A stretch of DNA of 64,000 nt from positions 1-64,000 of the forward strand of contig PGZN01000001.1 in assembly GCA_002840165.1 (NCBI GenBank). The letters are read 5' to 3'. Position 1 is the first letter of the stretch; each line of letters begins with the position of its first letter. Below are positions 1 through 8,728 of the stretch, piece by piece. The position numbers were made by a program, and so were the translations under genes. Source of the stretch: Firmicutes bacterium HGW-Firmicutes-8 (GTDB lineage Bacteria > Bacillota > Thermincolia > Thermincolales > UBA2595). The notes beneath the pieces are model-generated. The model was not told where the DNA came from, made no database searches, and was given only the letters and a program-made list of their open reading frames with translations.

Positions 1-137
1 GTTGTTATATGTTCCGTAAGGCTTTGTAGTAGCCGAAAGGTTGCTGCAGGGTCTGTAGGGATATGTAGCAGCCGGCGGTAGGTTGTTATGGGCTCTTTTC
101 ATATTTGAGGCCAACTGTTTACATATTGCTGTAACTG

Positions 138-432
138 GCGAAAACAGGTCAGATTCCTTCGCTGGGCGTTTCTAGTTGATTCATTGACCGGGAGGGGGCA
201 GGTATATTCCTCCAGGCGGGCTACGATTCAGCCGACCTGGAGATTCACCGATTTGCCACCACTCACGCTGCGCGTTCTACCCCAAGGGCACCGCCATCTC
301 TAAGCGCTAAAGCGCTAAGAGCTGCCATGGTGGGTCGGCTGGGATCAGACTCCGCCCAGAGAAACATACCTGCCCCCTCCCTGGTAATATCGATGGACAA
401 TTGGTCCGCTTCGGAATCTGACCTGTTTTCTC
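138..432. repeat. Long imperfect foldback element (inverted repeat)
   Basis: The left arm (about 138-237) reappears reverse-complemented at about 335-432. The outer 18 bases starting GAAAACAGGTCAG match exactly, an inner GAGGGGGCAGGTAT block matches, and CAGCCGAC near the loop side matches GTCGGCTG. Weaker pairing continues inward (CCACC near 257, GGTGG near 329). Arms of about 100 bp with mismatches and a central stretch of about 100 bp look like a decayed MITE or a large structured RNA. No credible gene is seen in 1-523; an open frame at 327-668 is an accident of this repeat and the neighbouring gene. Confidence 0.6.
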
Positions 433-487
433 GGATTCACAAGCAAATCTGTAGAACGTTGGGCTTAAATATTTCATTCGTGGAGGT

Positions 488-516
488 AAGAAAGCCCGCT
501 TGGATGAACAAGCGGG
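488..516 (-). terminator. Rho-independent terminator of the prohibitin-like gene
   Basis: On the minus strand CCCGCTTG, a 6-base loop and CAAGCGGG form an 8-bp GC-rich stem followed by CTTTCTT. It lies 8 bases beyond the stop codon of the SPFH gene. Confidence 0.75.
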
Positions 517-523
517 GGTTTAC

Positions 524-1375
524 TTATTGGCCTAGGCCTATATTTATGAAGGGCAAGGCGCCACTGCCGGTTACTTGGGGCATTTTGCCGTCCCATTTGT
601 CTACAGCCACTTTTTGCACTTCAATTTCTCTTAGGCGGACCAGTTCGGGGGTAACCTCGGCCTTTTGAATACGGAGTGCTTCTGCTTCTGCTTTGGCTCC
701 GGCAATCTTCTGCTCGGCCTCTATTTTAATTCGCTGCAGGTCACGTTGGGCCTTCAATGCCAGCTGTTCAGCCGTTTGTTTGGATTCGATGGCTCTGTTA
801 AATTCCTCCGAAAATTCGAAGTTAACAATACTGAAGGCATCCACAATAACGTCGGATTTTCTGAGTCTGGTAGTTAATAAATCCTGAATTTCCAGGGCCA
901 CCTGCTGACGCTTCGTAATTAGTTCTTCGGCCGTGTATTTGGCAGTTATAGCCTTTACTGCCTCCTGTACCGCCGGGTCAATTACTTTTGATTCGTAATC
1001 AATCCCAATTTGTTGAAATACCCGGGAAACAGTTTCAGGGTCAACATGATAATTCAGGGCAATCTTTGATGAAATCGTCTGCAAATCCTTGGAAGCAGCA
1101 GCCGCGCTGGTCTCAGACTTTTTGACCTGAACATTAAATACTACAATCTTCTGCACCATCGGTATCCTGAAGTGGAACCCTTCCCCCATAATACCTGAAA
1201 CAGCGCCTAACTGCAGTATTACCCCTCTGTGTCCGGCCGGAACGATAACCCATGGACTCATTGGCCCTAAGATAAGAATGATAATAAAAATCGCCAGACC
1301 GATTTTTACGGCTGTCCCTTTAATAAAATTCATTTTAGGCATTTCTGGTTTCATATTGATAGTCTCCATCCACAA
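524..1375 (-). CDS. Prohibitin/SPFH-domain membrane protein
   Basis: A 283-residue protein with one N-terminal membrane segment (about residues 24-43), then an SPFH/band-7 domain opening with VPAGHRGVILQLG, and an Ala/Glu/Lys-rich coiled-coil stretch (about 190-245, AEQKIAGAKAEAEAL). Order and length fit the bacterial prohibitin/HflC family, which forms oligomers on the inner face of the membrane and often modulates FtsH-type proteases. The frame opens at TTG (1375); ATGs at 1369 and 1354 are also possible, the latter with a GGAG 9 bases upstream. It looks monocistronic and has its own terminator. Confidence 0.85.
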   Translation of the reverse strand: MWMETINMKPEMPKMNFIKGTAVKIGLAIFIIILILGPMSPWVIVPAGHRGVILQLGAVSGIMGEGFHFRIPMVQKIVVFNVQVKKSETSAAAASKDLQTISSKIALNYHVDPETVSRVFQQIGIDYESKVIDPAVQEAVKAITAKYTAEELITKRQQVALEIQDLLTTRLRKSDVIVDAFSIVNFEFSEEFNRAIESKQTAEQLALKAQRDLQRIKIEAEQKIAGAKAEAEALRIQKAEVTPELVRLREIEVQKVAVDKWDGKMPQVTGSGALPFINIGLGQ

Positions 1376-1557
1376 ATAACCCCCATTCTCTGTAATCTCA
1401 ATAACATCAGGAATATCATATCACAATACAACAATATTTTACAGATGAAGATTTCCCCATGTCCGAAATCTATCATCCCCCAGTCCGATGGTGGCCAAAG
1501 GCCGCCGAGTCCAGGGCTATAGCTGCCCTAGCATGGCCCCGGCACCGACCCAGAGGT

Positions 1558-1665
1558 AGAAAAATGACAGTTGGCTAGGCGCCCGGGCCGGCGCAACCGG
1601 AGGTGTACTGGACGTACTCCGAGGATTGCGCCGGCTCGGGCAACGAAGCCAGATGCCATTTTTCT
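1558..1665. repeat. GC-rich imperfect palindrome, about 108 bp
   Basis: AGAAAAATG at 1558 pairs with CATTTTTCT at 1657, GGCT with AGCC, then GCCCGGGCCGGCGCAA with TTGCGCCGGCTCGGGC, and GGAGGTGTAC with GTACTCCG around a TGGAC loop. The whole block can fold into one long hairpin on either strand. It may be a small palindromic mobile repeat; the rest of 1376-1700 shows no gene. Confidence 0.6.
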
Positions 1666-1702
1666 CGGCATGCACAGTTCCACTGAATCCATGGCACAAT
1701 TA

Positions 1703-1740
1703 AGGGGTTATTGATTTTTTTGATAAAATCAATAACCCCT
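1703..1740 (-). terminator. Perfect inverted repeat after the tRNA genes
   Basis: AGGGGTTATTGATTTT at 1703-1718 is mirrored by AAAATCAATAACCCCT at 1725-1740, a 16-bp perfect stem ten bases past tRNA-Glu. The tail (TTAATTG) is only weakly U-rich, so it is either the tRNA operon terminator or a processing hairpin. Confidence 0.5.
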
Positions 1741-1750
1741 AGCTTACAGC

Positions 1751-1826
1751 TGGTGACCCCTACGGGATTCGAACCCGTGTTACCGCCGTGAAAGGGCGGT
1801 GTCTTAAACCGCTTGACCAAGGGGCC
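1751..1826 (-). tRNA. tRNA-Glu (TTC)
   Basis: A full cloverleaf on the minus strand. The acceptor GGCCCCT pairs with AGGGGTC, the anticodon loop is CTTTCAC with anticodon TTC, the T-arm contains GGTTCGAATCC, and CCA is encoded. It is the last of three tRNAs transcribed leftwards. Confidence 0.95.
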
Positions 1827-1899
1827 TTATGGGATATGAGAGGTGAGATGTTGGAGGTGAGATATCTCACTTCTAACTTCCCACTTCACAATTCACAAA

Positions 1900-1974
1900 T
1901 GGTGGGCCCACCAGGGATCGAACCTGGGACCAACCGGTTATGAGCCGGTCGCTCTACCGCTGAGCTATAGGCCC
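1900..1974 (-). tRNA. tRNA with CAT anticodon (Met or Ile2)
   Basis: Minus-strand cloverleaf with acceptor GGGCCTA, D-arm AGCTCAGCGGTAGAGC, anticodon loop CTCATAA, T-arm GGTTCGATCC and encoded CCA. The CAT anticodon fits elongator Met or lysidine-modified Ile2. It lacks the initiator-type anticodon stem, and the two remaining options cannot be separated by eye. Confidence 0.93.
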
Positions 1975-2023
1975 AATTTCAGACCGGTAGGCGGTTAGCC
2001 GCCGATCAATACTTTTTTAGAAA

Positions 2024-2098
2024 TGGCTCCCCGGGTAGGACTCGAACCTACAACCTACCGGTTAACAGCCGGGTGCTCCACCATTGAGCTACCGAGGA
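2024..2098 (-). tRNA. tRNA-Asn (GTT)
   Basis: Minus-strand cloverleaf. The acceptor TCCTCGG pairs with CCGGGGA, the anticodon is GTT in loop CTGTTAA, the T-arm is GGTTCGAGTCC, the discriminator is G and CCA is encoded. It is the first tRNA after the promoter at 2120-2148. Confidence 0.95.
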
Positions 2099-2119
2099 AC
2101 GCTTTAAGTGACAAAATAC

Positions 2120-2148
2120 ATTATACGATAGATTTGAGCCGCGGTCAA
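2120..2148 (-). promoter_or_regulatory. Sigma-A promoter of the tRNA operon
   Basis: On the minus strand TTGACC and TATAAT are separated by exactly 17 bases, placed 22 bases before tRNA-Asn. This is a near-consensus housekeeping promoter. Confidence 0.8.
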
Positions 2149-2223
2149 GGGTATTAAATATTATTTAAACGATTTAGCAGCTGGTTATCTCTGCTATATC
2201 CCCGATACCTTTTTTATGCTCAA

Positions 2224-3324
2224 CTAATCTAAAAAGTCCTTCAGTTTTTTGCTTCTGCTGGGGTGACGCAGTTTACGCAGGGCTTTAGCTTCTATCTGCC
2301 TGATGCGTTCCCTCGTAACGCCAAACTCCTGGCCAACCTCTTCCAGGGTCCTTGACCTGCCGTCATCGAGCCCAAACCTCAGCCGCAGGACCTTCTCTTC
2401 CCGCGGGGTAAGAGTTTCCAAGACCTCTTCCAGCTGCTCTCTCAGCAGGATAAATGAAGCGGCCTCGGCAGGCGCCGGAGCGTCCTGGTCTTCGATAAAG
2501 TCACCGAGGTGGGAATCTTCTTCCTCTCCTATCGGTGTTTCCAAAGAAACGGGTTCCTGGGCGATTTTCATAATCTCCCTGACCCTCTCCACCGGGATAT
2601 CCATTTCATTGGCGATTTCTTCGGGGCTCGGCTCCCGGCCATACTCCTGGAGCAGCTGGCGGGAAACCCTGATCAATTTGTTAATCGTCTCCACCATATG
2701 GACAGGAATCCTGATTGTCCGGGCCTGGTCAGCTATCGCCCTGGTAATTGCCTGCCTGATCCACCAGGTAGCATAAGTGCTGAACTTAAAACCCTTCCTG
2801 AAGTCAAACTTCTCGACGGCTTTAATCAAACCAAGGTTCCCTTCCTGGATTAAATCCAGGAACAGCAGGCCCCGGCCGACGTAACGTTTGGCAATACTGA
2901 CAACCAGTCTCAGGTTAGCCTCGGCCAACCTGCGTTTAGCCTCTTCGTCCCCTTTTTCCATCCTCTTGGCTAGTTCCACCTCTTCTATGGCAGTTAAAAG
3001 GGGGACTCTCCCAATCTCCTTGAGGTACATGCGGACAGGATCGTCTATACCTATACCATCAGGAACAGAAAGGTCGACTTCGATTTCGTCTTCCTCTCCT
3101 TCGGCTTCAATGGTTTCATTGTCGAGGGGTTCCAAGTCCGGTACTTCTTGGACCACATCTATTCCGATACTGGCCAGTTTTTCGTAAATATCGTCAATCT
3201 GCTCAGGATTCAGTTCAACGCCCTGCAGAGTGTTCATTATTTCAGTGTAAGATAGAATCCCGCGTTTTTTGCCTTTCTCAATCAGTTCCTGAACGCCTTC
3301 AATTTCAGTGACATCCTTAGACAT
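2224..3324 (-). CDS. rpoD: RNA polymerase primary sigma factor (sigma A)
   Basis: 366 residues, the usual size for the compact Firmicutes sigma A. Region 1.1 is N-terminal (about 5-70), followed by an acidic linker. Region 1.2 starts at [17 protein letters not shown], region 2 carries [20 protein letters not shown] and the aromatic [14 protein letters not shown], region 3 follows, and region 4 ends with a helix-turn-helix [17 protein letters not shown]. It directs RNA polymerase to -35/-10 promoters such as that at 2120-2148. It follows dnaG by 34 bases, the conserved dnaG-rpoD order, with a strong ribosome site (GGGGGGAGGT) before its ATG. Confidence 0.98.
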   Translation of the reverse strand: MSKDVTEIEGVQELIEKGKKRGILSYTEIMNTLQGVELNPEQIDDIYEKLASIGIDVVQEVPDLEPLDNETIEAEGEEDEIEVDLSVPDGIGIDDPVRMYLKEIGRVPLLTAIEEVELAKRMEKGDEEAKRRLAEANLRLVVSIAKRYVGRGLLFLDLIQEGNLGLIKAVEKFDFRKGFKFSTYATWWIRQAITRAIADQARTIRIPVHMVETINKLIRVSRQLLQEYGREPSPEEIANEMDIPVERVREIMKIAQEPVSLETPIGEEEDSHLGDFIEDQDAPAPAEAASFILLREQLEEVLETLTPREEKVLRLRFGLDDGRSRTLEEVGQEFGVTRERIRQIEAKALRKLRHPSRSKKLKDFLD

Positions 3325-3358
3325 GTACCTCCCCCCTTTCTTTAGGATGATGTATCTT

Positions 3359-5182
3359 TTAAATCAATTTGGAATATTCCAGGAGAAGCTGATTTCTTAA
3401 ATTCTGATCCCGGTTTCTATCGGCTTCTTCCATCTGTCTGAGCAGGTCTTCCCTTTTTTTGCGAATTTCATCTTCCCTGATAGTCTTTAAGCAGTCCTGA
3501 ATAATCTTCACTTTGTTGTCAGCCGGTGTCTCCTTAGCCATTAACTCACTCAAAACCCCAGCCGAGGCTTCATCCGGCATCCGGTCAAAAAGTGCTGCAG
3601 GTTGATAGTCTAACCCATTTTCGATCATTTCTGCCAACAAGTTTATAATATTAAGGTATTCCTGGTTTGAACAAAAATGAACCCCGACTTCTCCCTTGAT
3701 TTTCGAAAAGACACTTTTATCTTCCAGGATCATAATTAACAGCGTTTCTTCGGCTTTAGACCTCGCATCTTTTTCCTCTTTCTGGGATTTGGCCGGTTGA
3801 GCAAAGTTAGTCTTATTATCCCTTAACCCAGTAATTTTATGCCGCTTTCCCCAGGAATTTCTTGATTTCCGGGCGTTTTTCTCGACTTCTGCCCTAATTG
3901 CGTCAGGACTCAAATGAAGCCTTTTCGCCAATTTCATGATGGCCTCATCTTTTTCGATTTCGTTTGACAGATTAATAATACTTGGTATTACTTCGCTGGC
4001 AATCTTAAATTTTCCTTCTAAAGTGTATATGTCATATTTTTCCAATGCTCTATCGGTTTTGTAATCACTTAGGGACAGCGCCCTTTCATTGACGAGGAGT
4101 AAAAATTGTTCCGGCCCATGGTTCCTGATATAATCATCAGGGTCTTTCCCTTCGGGAATGCTGACAACCCTGACCCGGCAGCCAATATCATCAAGCACCT
4201 GCCAACCCCTCATAGCAGCATTGACCCCGGCGGTATCAGCATCGTAGGCAAAAACTACCTGCCGGGTATAGCGGAGCAGCAGTTTCCCCTGTTCCGGCGT
4301 GAAAGCCGTCCCTAAGGATGCCACCACATTTTCAATTCCCGCCTGATGGCATGATATGACATCCATATAACCTTCAACTATTATTACCTGGTCAAGCCGC
4401 CTGATGCTTTCCAGAGCCTTGTTGATCCCGTATAAGAGATGGCCTTTATTGAAAAGCGGTGTCTCCGGTGAATTGAGGTACTTGGGGAGGCTGTCATCTA
4501 AGACACGGCCGCCGAAGCCGACGACTTTGCCCTGAATGTTCCAGACAGGAAACATTATTCTGTTGCGAAACCTGTCATAGTAACCAGGTGCACCCTTCGT
4601 CTTGGCTAATATAAAACCCATCTGTTCAAGTATTTCTACTGAATACCCTTTTTTTTTCAAGAAATTAATCTGGCTGTCCCAGGAAGGCGGGGCAAAACCA
4701 ATTTGAAATTTATCTGCTGTCTCGGGCGTAACCCCCCTTTGTTCCAGGTAACTTCTGGCTCCCCTGGCAATGTCATGGTTCTTTAAAACATATTGATAAA
4801 AATCCTTGACAAGCTCGTTGAGCTTATAAGCCTGCTCTGTTTTCTTCGCCCTGGCATCCCGTTCCGGGTCGTCTTCCTCAGGGATTGAAATGCCTGACCT
4901 CTCGGCCAGGACTGCAACCGCTTCAGGGAAACTCAGGTTCCCTCTTTTAATCAAAAAGGAAAAGATGTTTCCACCTTCCCCGCACCCAAAACAGCGATAT
5001 ATCTGTTTTTCCTGACTGACCATGAAAGAAGGTGTTTTTTCATTATGAAAAGGGCATAGCCCGACATAATTTCGGCCCTGTTTTTTCAACCTGACATAAT
5101 CGGAAACTATCTCAACTATGTCACTGGAGGCGCGGATTTGTTCTACGATTTCATCCGGAATGTACCTATTCAAACCAATCAC
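3359..5182 (-). CDS. dnaG: DNA primase
   Basis: 607 residues. The N-terminal CHC2 zinc-binding domain shows [11 protein letters not shown] and [10 protein letters not shown] (about 42-72). The catalytic Toprim domain has VEGYMDVI (acidic EGYMD motif) and [11 protein letters not shown] (DxD). A C-terminal helicase-interacting region follows. It makes RNA primers for replication at the fork. It overlaps the end of the upstream DUF188 gene by 17 bases and precedes rpoD, so the three are probably co-transcribed. Confidence 0.97.
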   Translation of the reverse strand: MIGLNRYIPDEIVEQIRASSDIVEIVSDYVRLKKQGRNYVGLCPFHNEKTPSFMVSQEKQIYRCFGCGEGGNIFSFLIKRGNLSFPEAVAVLAERSGISIPEEDDPERDARAKKTEQAYKLNELVKDFYQYVLKNHDIARGARSYLEQRGVTPETADKFQIGFAPPSWDSQINFLKKKGYSVEILEQMGFILAKTKGAPGYYDRFRNRIMFPVWNIQGKVVGFGGRVLDDSLPKYLNSPETPLFNKGHLLYGINKALESIRRLDQVIIVEGYMDVISCHQAGIENVVASLGTAFTPEQGKLLLRYTRQVVFAYDADTAGVNAAMRGWQVLDDIGCRVRVVSIPEGKDPDDYIRNHGPEQFLLLVNERALSLSDYKTDRALEKYDIYTLEGKFKIASEVIPSIINLSNEIEKDEAIMKLAKRLHLSPDAIRAEVEKNARKSRNSWGKRHKITGLRDNKTNFAQPAKSQKEEKDARSKAEETLLIMILEDKSVFSKIKGEVGVHFCSNQEYLNIINLLAEMIENGLDYQPAALFDRMPDEASAGVLSELMAKETPADNKVKIIQDCLKTIREDEIRKKREDLLRQMEEADRNRDQNLRNQLLLEYSKLI

Positions 5183-5681
5183 CCTTCGTTCCGGAATCTC
5201 TCATTAGTCTTTCGCCAAAGTTTTTTGTTATCCTTCTGATAACTTCTTCAAATCTGTGCCGGTCCTCTGTCGTAAATGCTTTTGGTCCTTTTGTCCTGCC
5301 CCCGCCCCGGCGGATTTTGGCATCGATGTGCCTCTGCAGCAGCAGCCTGTCTATATTCCTGGCTGAGTAAACACTCCCCCGGGATGACATGGGTAGAGCC
5401 CCCTTTGATAAAACGAGGGAAGCCAGGCCGTAGTCACCTGTCACTACAATATCACCGGCAGTTACATTGTTCATTACGGCAATATCAGCCGCCTGGGGGA
5501 TATTGTCCACCGTTATGACCCTAACATCCCCACCTTCGCAGGTCATGTTGTGGGAAATGCTGGCAATGACTAAAACCGGGATTGCTGATTCTTTGGCTAC
5601 CCTAAGTATAATGTCTTTTACCGGGCAGGAATCGGCATCAACTATTATTTTAAAAGTTATCCTACTACTATTCGATGTCAC
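5166..5681 (-). CDS. DUF188 (YaiI/YqxD family) protein
   Basis: 171 residues with the family hallmark IIVDADSCPVK near the N-terminus, VTGDYGLASLVLSKGA in the middle and a basic C-terminal region RRGGGRTKGPKAFTTEDRHRF. The family has a PIN-like fold with conserved Asp residues and is presumed a nuclease, but its substrate is not established. The start is GTG at 5681 with AAGGAAGGAAAA just upstream. It overlaps dnaG, a common neighbour. Confidence 0.9.
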   Translation of the reverse strand: MTSNSSRITFKIIVDADSCPVKDIILRVAKESAIPVLVIASISHNMTCEGGDVRVITVDNIPQAADIAVMNNVTAGDIVVTGDYGLASLVLSKGALPMSSRGSVYSARNIDRLLLQRHIDAKIRRGGGRTKGPKAFTTEDRHRFEEVIRRITKNFGERLMRDSGTKGDWFE

Positions 5682-5776
5682 ATAAAATTTTCCTTCCTTA
5701 AAAACGACAAATTATTTTAATGTTTCGGAAATTCAGTCGAAACATTATCATGCCCATAAATTTACAGTTTATACGA

Positions 5777-6793
5777 TTAATCCAGCCACGGTTTTGGCAG
5801 GAAGTTTTCTGTATATACCTGGAGAGCATACCGGTCAGTCATTCCGGCCACATAATCAGATGCCAGCCTGGCCAGCCGGTGGTCCGGTTCCCTGGCCAGC
5901 AGGTCCCGGGGAAGTAGACCGGGGTTTTCCAGGTAATAAGTGAACAGGCTGTGCAGGACTTTTTTCGCCTTAAACTCCTCTGTTTTGGCGTCTGAACCGA
6001 TATATACATGTTCAAACAGAAAATCCCTCATCTTATTCATCGCATCCCAGACTTCCGGGCTCACTTTTATCACCGGGCTTTCCCAGCTTGACCTGATCAT
6101 GTCCATAACCATCGTGTTTATCCTGACATTATGCCTGTCCCCGAGGACTCTGAGGCAGTCCGGCGGCAGGTCGCTCTGTTTGATAATGCCCCCTCTGATC
6201 GCATCATCGATATCATGGTTGATATAGGCAATCCGGTCAGCAATCTTAACTATACACCCCTCAAGGGTCACCGGGTCCTGTTCGCCGGTGTGGTTTAAAA
6301 TACCGTCTCTCACTTCCCGTGTGAGGTTCATCGGTTCAAGTATATCGACGACCCGCAGGCTCTGTTCATTATGTTTAAAGGTGAGGCCGTGCTCCCCCAG
6401 GATTTCATTTAGGGCCTCCTCACCCGCGTGCCCAAAAGGGGTATGGCCCAGGTCATGTCCTAAGGCCGCCGCTTCAGTTAAATCTTCGTTCAGGCGCAAG
6501 GCTTTGGCGATTGTCCGCGCAATCTGGGCAACCTCCAGCGTATGGGTAAGTCTGGTCCGGTAATGGTCCCCGGACGGGGAAATAAAAACCTGGGTCTTCT
6601 GCTTCAGCCGGCGGAAACTTTTGGAGTGGATAATCCTGTCCCGGTCACGCTGAAATGCCGTCCTGACCGGGCACTGTTCTTCAGAATTCAACCTGCCCTT
6701 GCTGTCTGAACTCATGGCAGCATAGGGGGAGAGCTGTTCCTTTTCCAGTTTTTCGGTTCTTAATCTGATCTGCATATAACCTTCTCCAAGCAT
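5777..6793 (-). CDS. dgt: Deoxyguanosinetriphosphate triphosphohydrolase-like protein
   Basis: 338 residues of the HD superfamily. The metal-binding motifs are visible: H in RTRLTHTLEVAQ, HD in ALGHDLGHTPFGHAGE, and D in RIAYINHDIDDA. These enzymes release tripolyphosphate from dNTPs and adjust nucleotide pools. Proteins of this length are the dGTPase-like type found beside dnaG in many Firmicutes. The better start is the ATG at 6775 (MQIRLRTEK), six codons inside the longest frame. Confidence 0.92.
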   Translation of the reverse strand: MLGEGYMQIRLRTEKLEKEQLSPYAAMSSDSKGRLNSEEQCPVRTAFQRDRDRIIHSKSFRRLKQKTQVFISPSGDHYRTRLTHTLEVAQIARTIAKALRLNEDLTEAAALGHDLGHTPFGHAGEEALNEILGEHGLTFKHNEQSLRVVDILEPMNLTREVRDGILNHTGEQDPVTLEGCIVKIADRIAYINHDIDDAIRGGIIKQSDLPPDCLRVLGDRHNVRINTMVMDMIRSSWESPVIKVSPEVWDAMNKMRDFLFEHVYIGSDAKTEEFKAKKVLHSLFTYYLENPGLLPRDLLAREPDHRLARLASDYVAGMTDRYALQVYTENFLPKPWLD

Positions 6794-6841
6794 AAAAATT
6801 CGGAAGGTTTGCTAAGCAAACCAACCGATTGACTGCTCATT

Positions 6842-7441
6842 TTATCTTTGACGCAACCCCATGGTGGCCTGAGCCAGTTCCGCTACCCGGCGGCCCATTA
6901 CTCCGGCCCTGAGCAAACCGGCCGTGTCTTCCAAAGACGGTCTCTGTGCGCATGCACCCTGATGCCCTGCGTCATCGGCAAAATAACCGTCTCCGATAAC
7001 GGTCATTCCCTGAACCAGCATAATATCGTGAATAGCCTTGACCGTAGTCTCCTGCCCCCCGAAACGGGCAGCCCCGACAGCGACAGCCCCGCCGATTACA
7101 TTAACCAAAACCTTTTCTTTGCGGAGAACCCTGGATTTATCCCAAAATGCCTTCAACTGGGCTGAAACAGTACCGAAATATACCGGGCTGCCGATAATAA
7201 TGCCATCAGCCCGCCTTAACAGGTCAAAGGCCTCGCCAAGGTTGTTTTCCCTGGCGCACGCCCCCTCACAAACCGGGGTACAGTTAATGCAGAAGGGCTG
7301 TTTTATACCGTGCAAAGCGTCAGTAACATGTAAAAGCCTCGTTTCAGCGCCCATCTCATGAGCTGCCTTAAGCGCCGCCAGCAGCAGGCCCGCAGTGTTT
7401 CCTTCCTTTTGCGGGCTGCCGTTTAAACCTATTATCAACAT
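6842..7441 (-). CDS. Flavodoxin-like NADPH-dependent FMN reductase / iron-sulfur flavoprotein
   Basis: About 199 residues from the ATG at 7441, chosen because AAGAGGTG lies 8 bases upstream; the frame itself reaches a TTG at 7465. The FMN phosphate loop GLNGSPQKEGNTAGLL is N-terminal and GSPVYFGTVSAQLKAFWDKS follows in the middle. The Cys-rich stretch FCINCTPVCEGACAREN (four Cys) is the cluster-binding loop typical of iron-sulfur flavoproteins. It probably acts in cytoplasmic electron transfer; the partner is unknown. Confidence 0.85.
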   Translation of the reverse strand: MLIIGLNGSPQKEGNTAGLLLAALKAAHEMGAETRLLHVTDALHGIKQPFCINCTPVCEGACARENNLGEAFDLLRRADGIIIGSPVYFGTVSAQLKAFWDKSRVLRKEKVLVNVIGGAVAVGAARFGGQETTVKAIHDIMLVQGMTVIGDGYFADDAGHQGACAQRPSLEDTAGLLRAGVMGRRVAELAQATMGLRQR

Positions 7442-7494
7442 AACTAAACACCTCTTGTTTATCAAACAGATAGTTTATATATTATTCTCGGTCC

Positions 7495-8067
7495 CTAAAA
7501 ATGTTCCTGCAAGATGAATAACCGCAGGCAGGAATATTCGGGGCCGCTTTTGGACAGTTTGCTGCTCATTAATTTAATTTCCGGCACACTGGCCGGGCAA
7601 TCTTCCAGGACAAGACTCTGCATGATTTCAGGCAGGCCGGGGACTGGTTTTAAGTCTTTGACCCTGCCAAGAGTCAAATGAGGGGAAAAAGGCTTGGTTT
7701 CCGGGGCAAAACCCTGCCCGCCCAAAACCGCTTCAATATCCGAGCGGAGCCGGGTGAGACCTCCACCGGTATCCCTGATTCCGGCCCAGATTACCTTGGC
7801 GTTCCGAATCGACGGGAAAGCACCTAACCCGCTGATGACAAATGTGAATTTCTTATGCCTGGCAGTTACTATTTTTAACCCCTCAGCAATAACTTCCACT
7901 TGAGAGTGCGTAATATCTCCTAAAAACTTTAAGGTGAGGTGGAAATTCCGTTCTTCCACCCATTTTACTTTAGCCGGCCATCCGGCTAGTCCCCTTTGTA
8001 TATCAGCCAGCTCTTTTTTCAGCCCCGCAGGCAGGTCTATGGCCACAAAACAGCGGTATGTATCCAT
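7495..8067 (-). CDS. thpR: RNA 2',3'-cyclic phosphodiesterase (2H phosphoesterase)
   Basis: 190 residues starting MDTYRCFVAIDLP, the usual opening of the LigT/ThpR family. Both catalytic HxT motifs are present: HLTLKFLGD (about 43) and HLTLGRVK (about 130). The enzyme opens 2',3'-cyclic phosphates on RNA. It stands alone between the FMN reductase and a long spacer that shows no gene (8068-8241). Confidence 0.93.
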   Translation of the reverse strand: MDTYRCFVAIDLPAGLKKELADIQRGLAGWPAKVKWVEERNFHLTLKFLGDITHSQVEVIAEGLKIVTARHKKFTFVISGLGAFPSIRNAKVIWAGIRDTGGGLTRLRSDIEAVLGGQGFAPETKPFSPHLTLGRVKDLKPVPGLPEIMQSLVLEDCPASVPEIKLMSSKLSKSGPEYSCLRLFILQEHF

Positions 8068-8241
8068 TTAGTCCTCCTAACACAGGTATAATACTATTTG
8101 CTGTAATCCATATGTATATGCTTCATTTGAATTATCCATCTCCCTTGGGCTGTCCCTCTATAACCTGATACTTATTATATACCGCATTATAAGGCTAAAA
8201 ACCTTTTTTATAAATATTTCGGACATAATTCGGATAAAAAC

Positions 8242-8269
8242 AAAAAACCCCTTCTGTATTTAGAAGGGG
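8242..8269 (-). terminator. Terminator of the NifX-like gene
   Basis: On the minus strand CCCCTTCT, a 6-base loop and AGAAGGGG are followed by six T residues, ending 11 bases past the stop codon. Confidence 0.85.
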
Positions 8270-8279
8270 GAAATAAATT

Positions 8280-8648
8280 CTATCCGTGGTGATGATGGTG
8301 ATAACCGCCGTGATGATTGCATGCAACTCTCCGGGAAACAAATTCGCCCCTGGCAAAAGTTTCGGCAACATCTTTCACAGAACCGGATGCTCCAAATAAA
8401 ACCTTCAACCCCTGAGATTCTAGTCCGTCAATAGCCCCTTGTCCGATACCACCAACTATTACCACCCCAACACCCTGTTTCTTCAACATTTCTGCCAAAC
8501 CTTCATGCATGTGCTGGAGTCCAACGGCTGAAACCGTATCTATACATGCAATCCGGTTGTCACCATCAATTTCAATGATAGCAAAACTGGTACTTTGTCC
8601 GAAATGTTGATTAACCTCCCCGTGATTATCTGGAATTGCGATTTTCAT
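8280..8648 (-). CDS. NifX/NifB-associated dinitrogenase FeMo-cofactor family protein, His-rich tail
   Basis: 122 residues. The RNase H-like NifX fold is marked by MKIAIPDNHGEVNQHFGQS at the N-terminus and GVVIVGGIGQGAIDGL in the middle. It ends in a histidine run (HHGGYHHHHHG), which suggests divalent-metal binding. The family carries metal clusters or metallo-precursors; stand-alone members also occur in non-diazotrophs. The ribosome site AAAAGGAGGAAATAAA is strong. A DUF134 remnant lies directly upstream, a pairing seen for such genes elsewhere. Confidence 0.88.
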   Translation of the reverse strand: MKIAIPDNHGEVNQHFGQSTSFAIIEIDGDNRIACIDTVSAVGLQHMHEGLAEMLKKQGVGVVIVGGIGQGAIDGLESQGLKVLFGASGSVKDVAETFARGEFVSRRVACNHHGGYHHHHHG

Positions 8649-8728
8649 TTTATTTCCTCCTTTTCAGCACATTCATCCTGGTTTAAGTCTTCTAAATCCT
8701 TTAGCCTAATGGCTTCTATTTCCTCTAC
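8645..8728 (-). pseudogene. Remnant of a DUF134 gene
   Basis: Minus-strand codons from 8728 read VEEIEAIRLKDLEDLNQDEC and then AEK before running into the ribosome site and start of the NifX-like gene. This matches the central part of DUF134 putative DNA-binding proteins (EEYEAIRLxDLExLNQEECAE). Both ends are missing. The last codons of the phosphoesterase gene overlap it in another frame, so a deletion probably joined the two. Recognition rests on memory of the family motif. Confidence 0.6.

Noticed and set aside
327-668. Plus-strand 113-codon gene at the left edge
   Set aside because: It spans the foldback arm and the end of the prohibitin-like gene and resembles no protein family.
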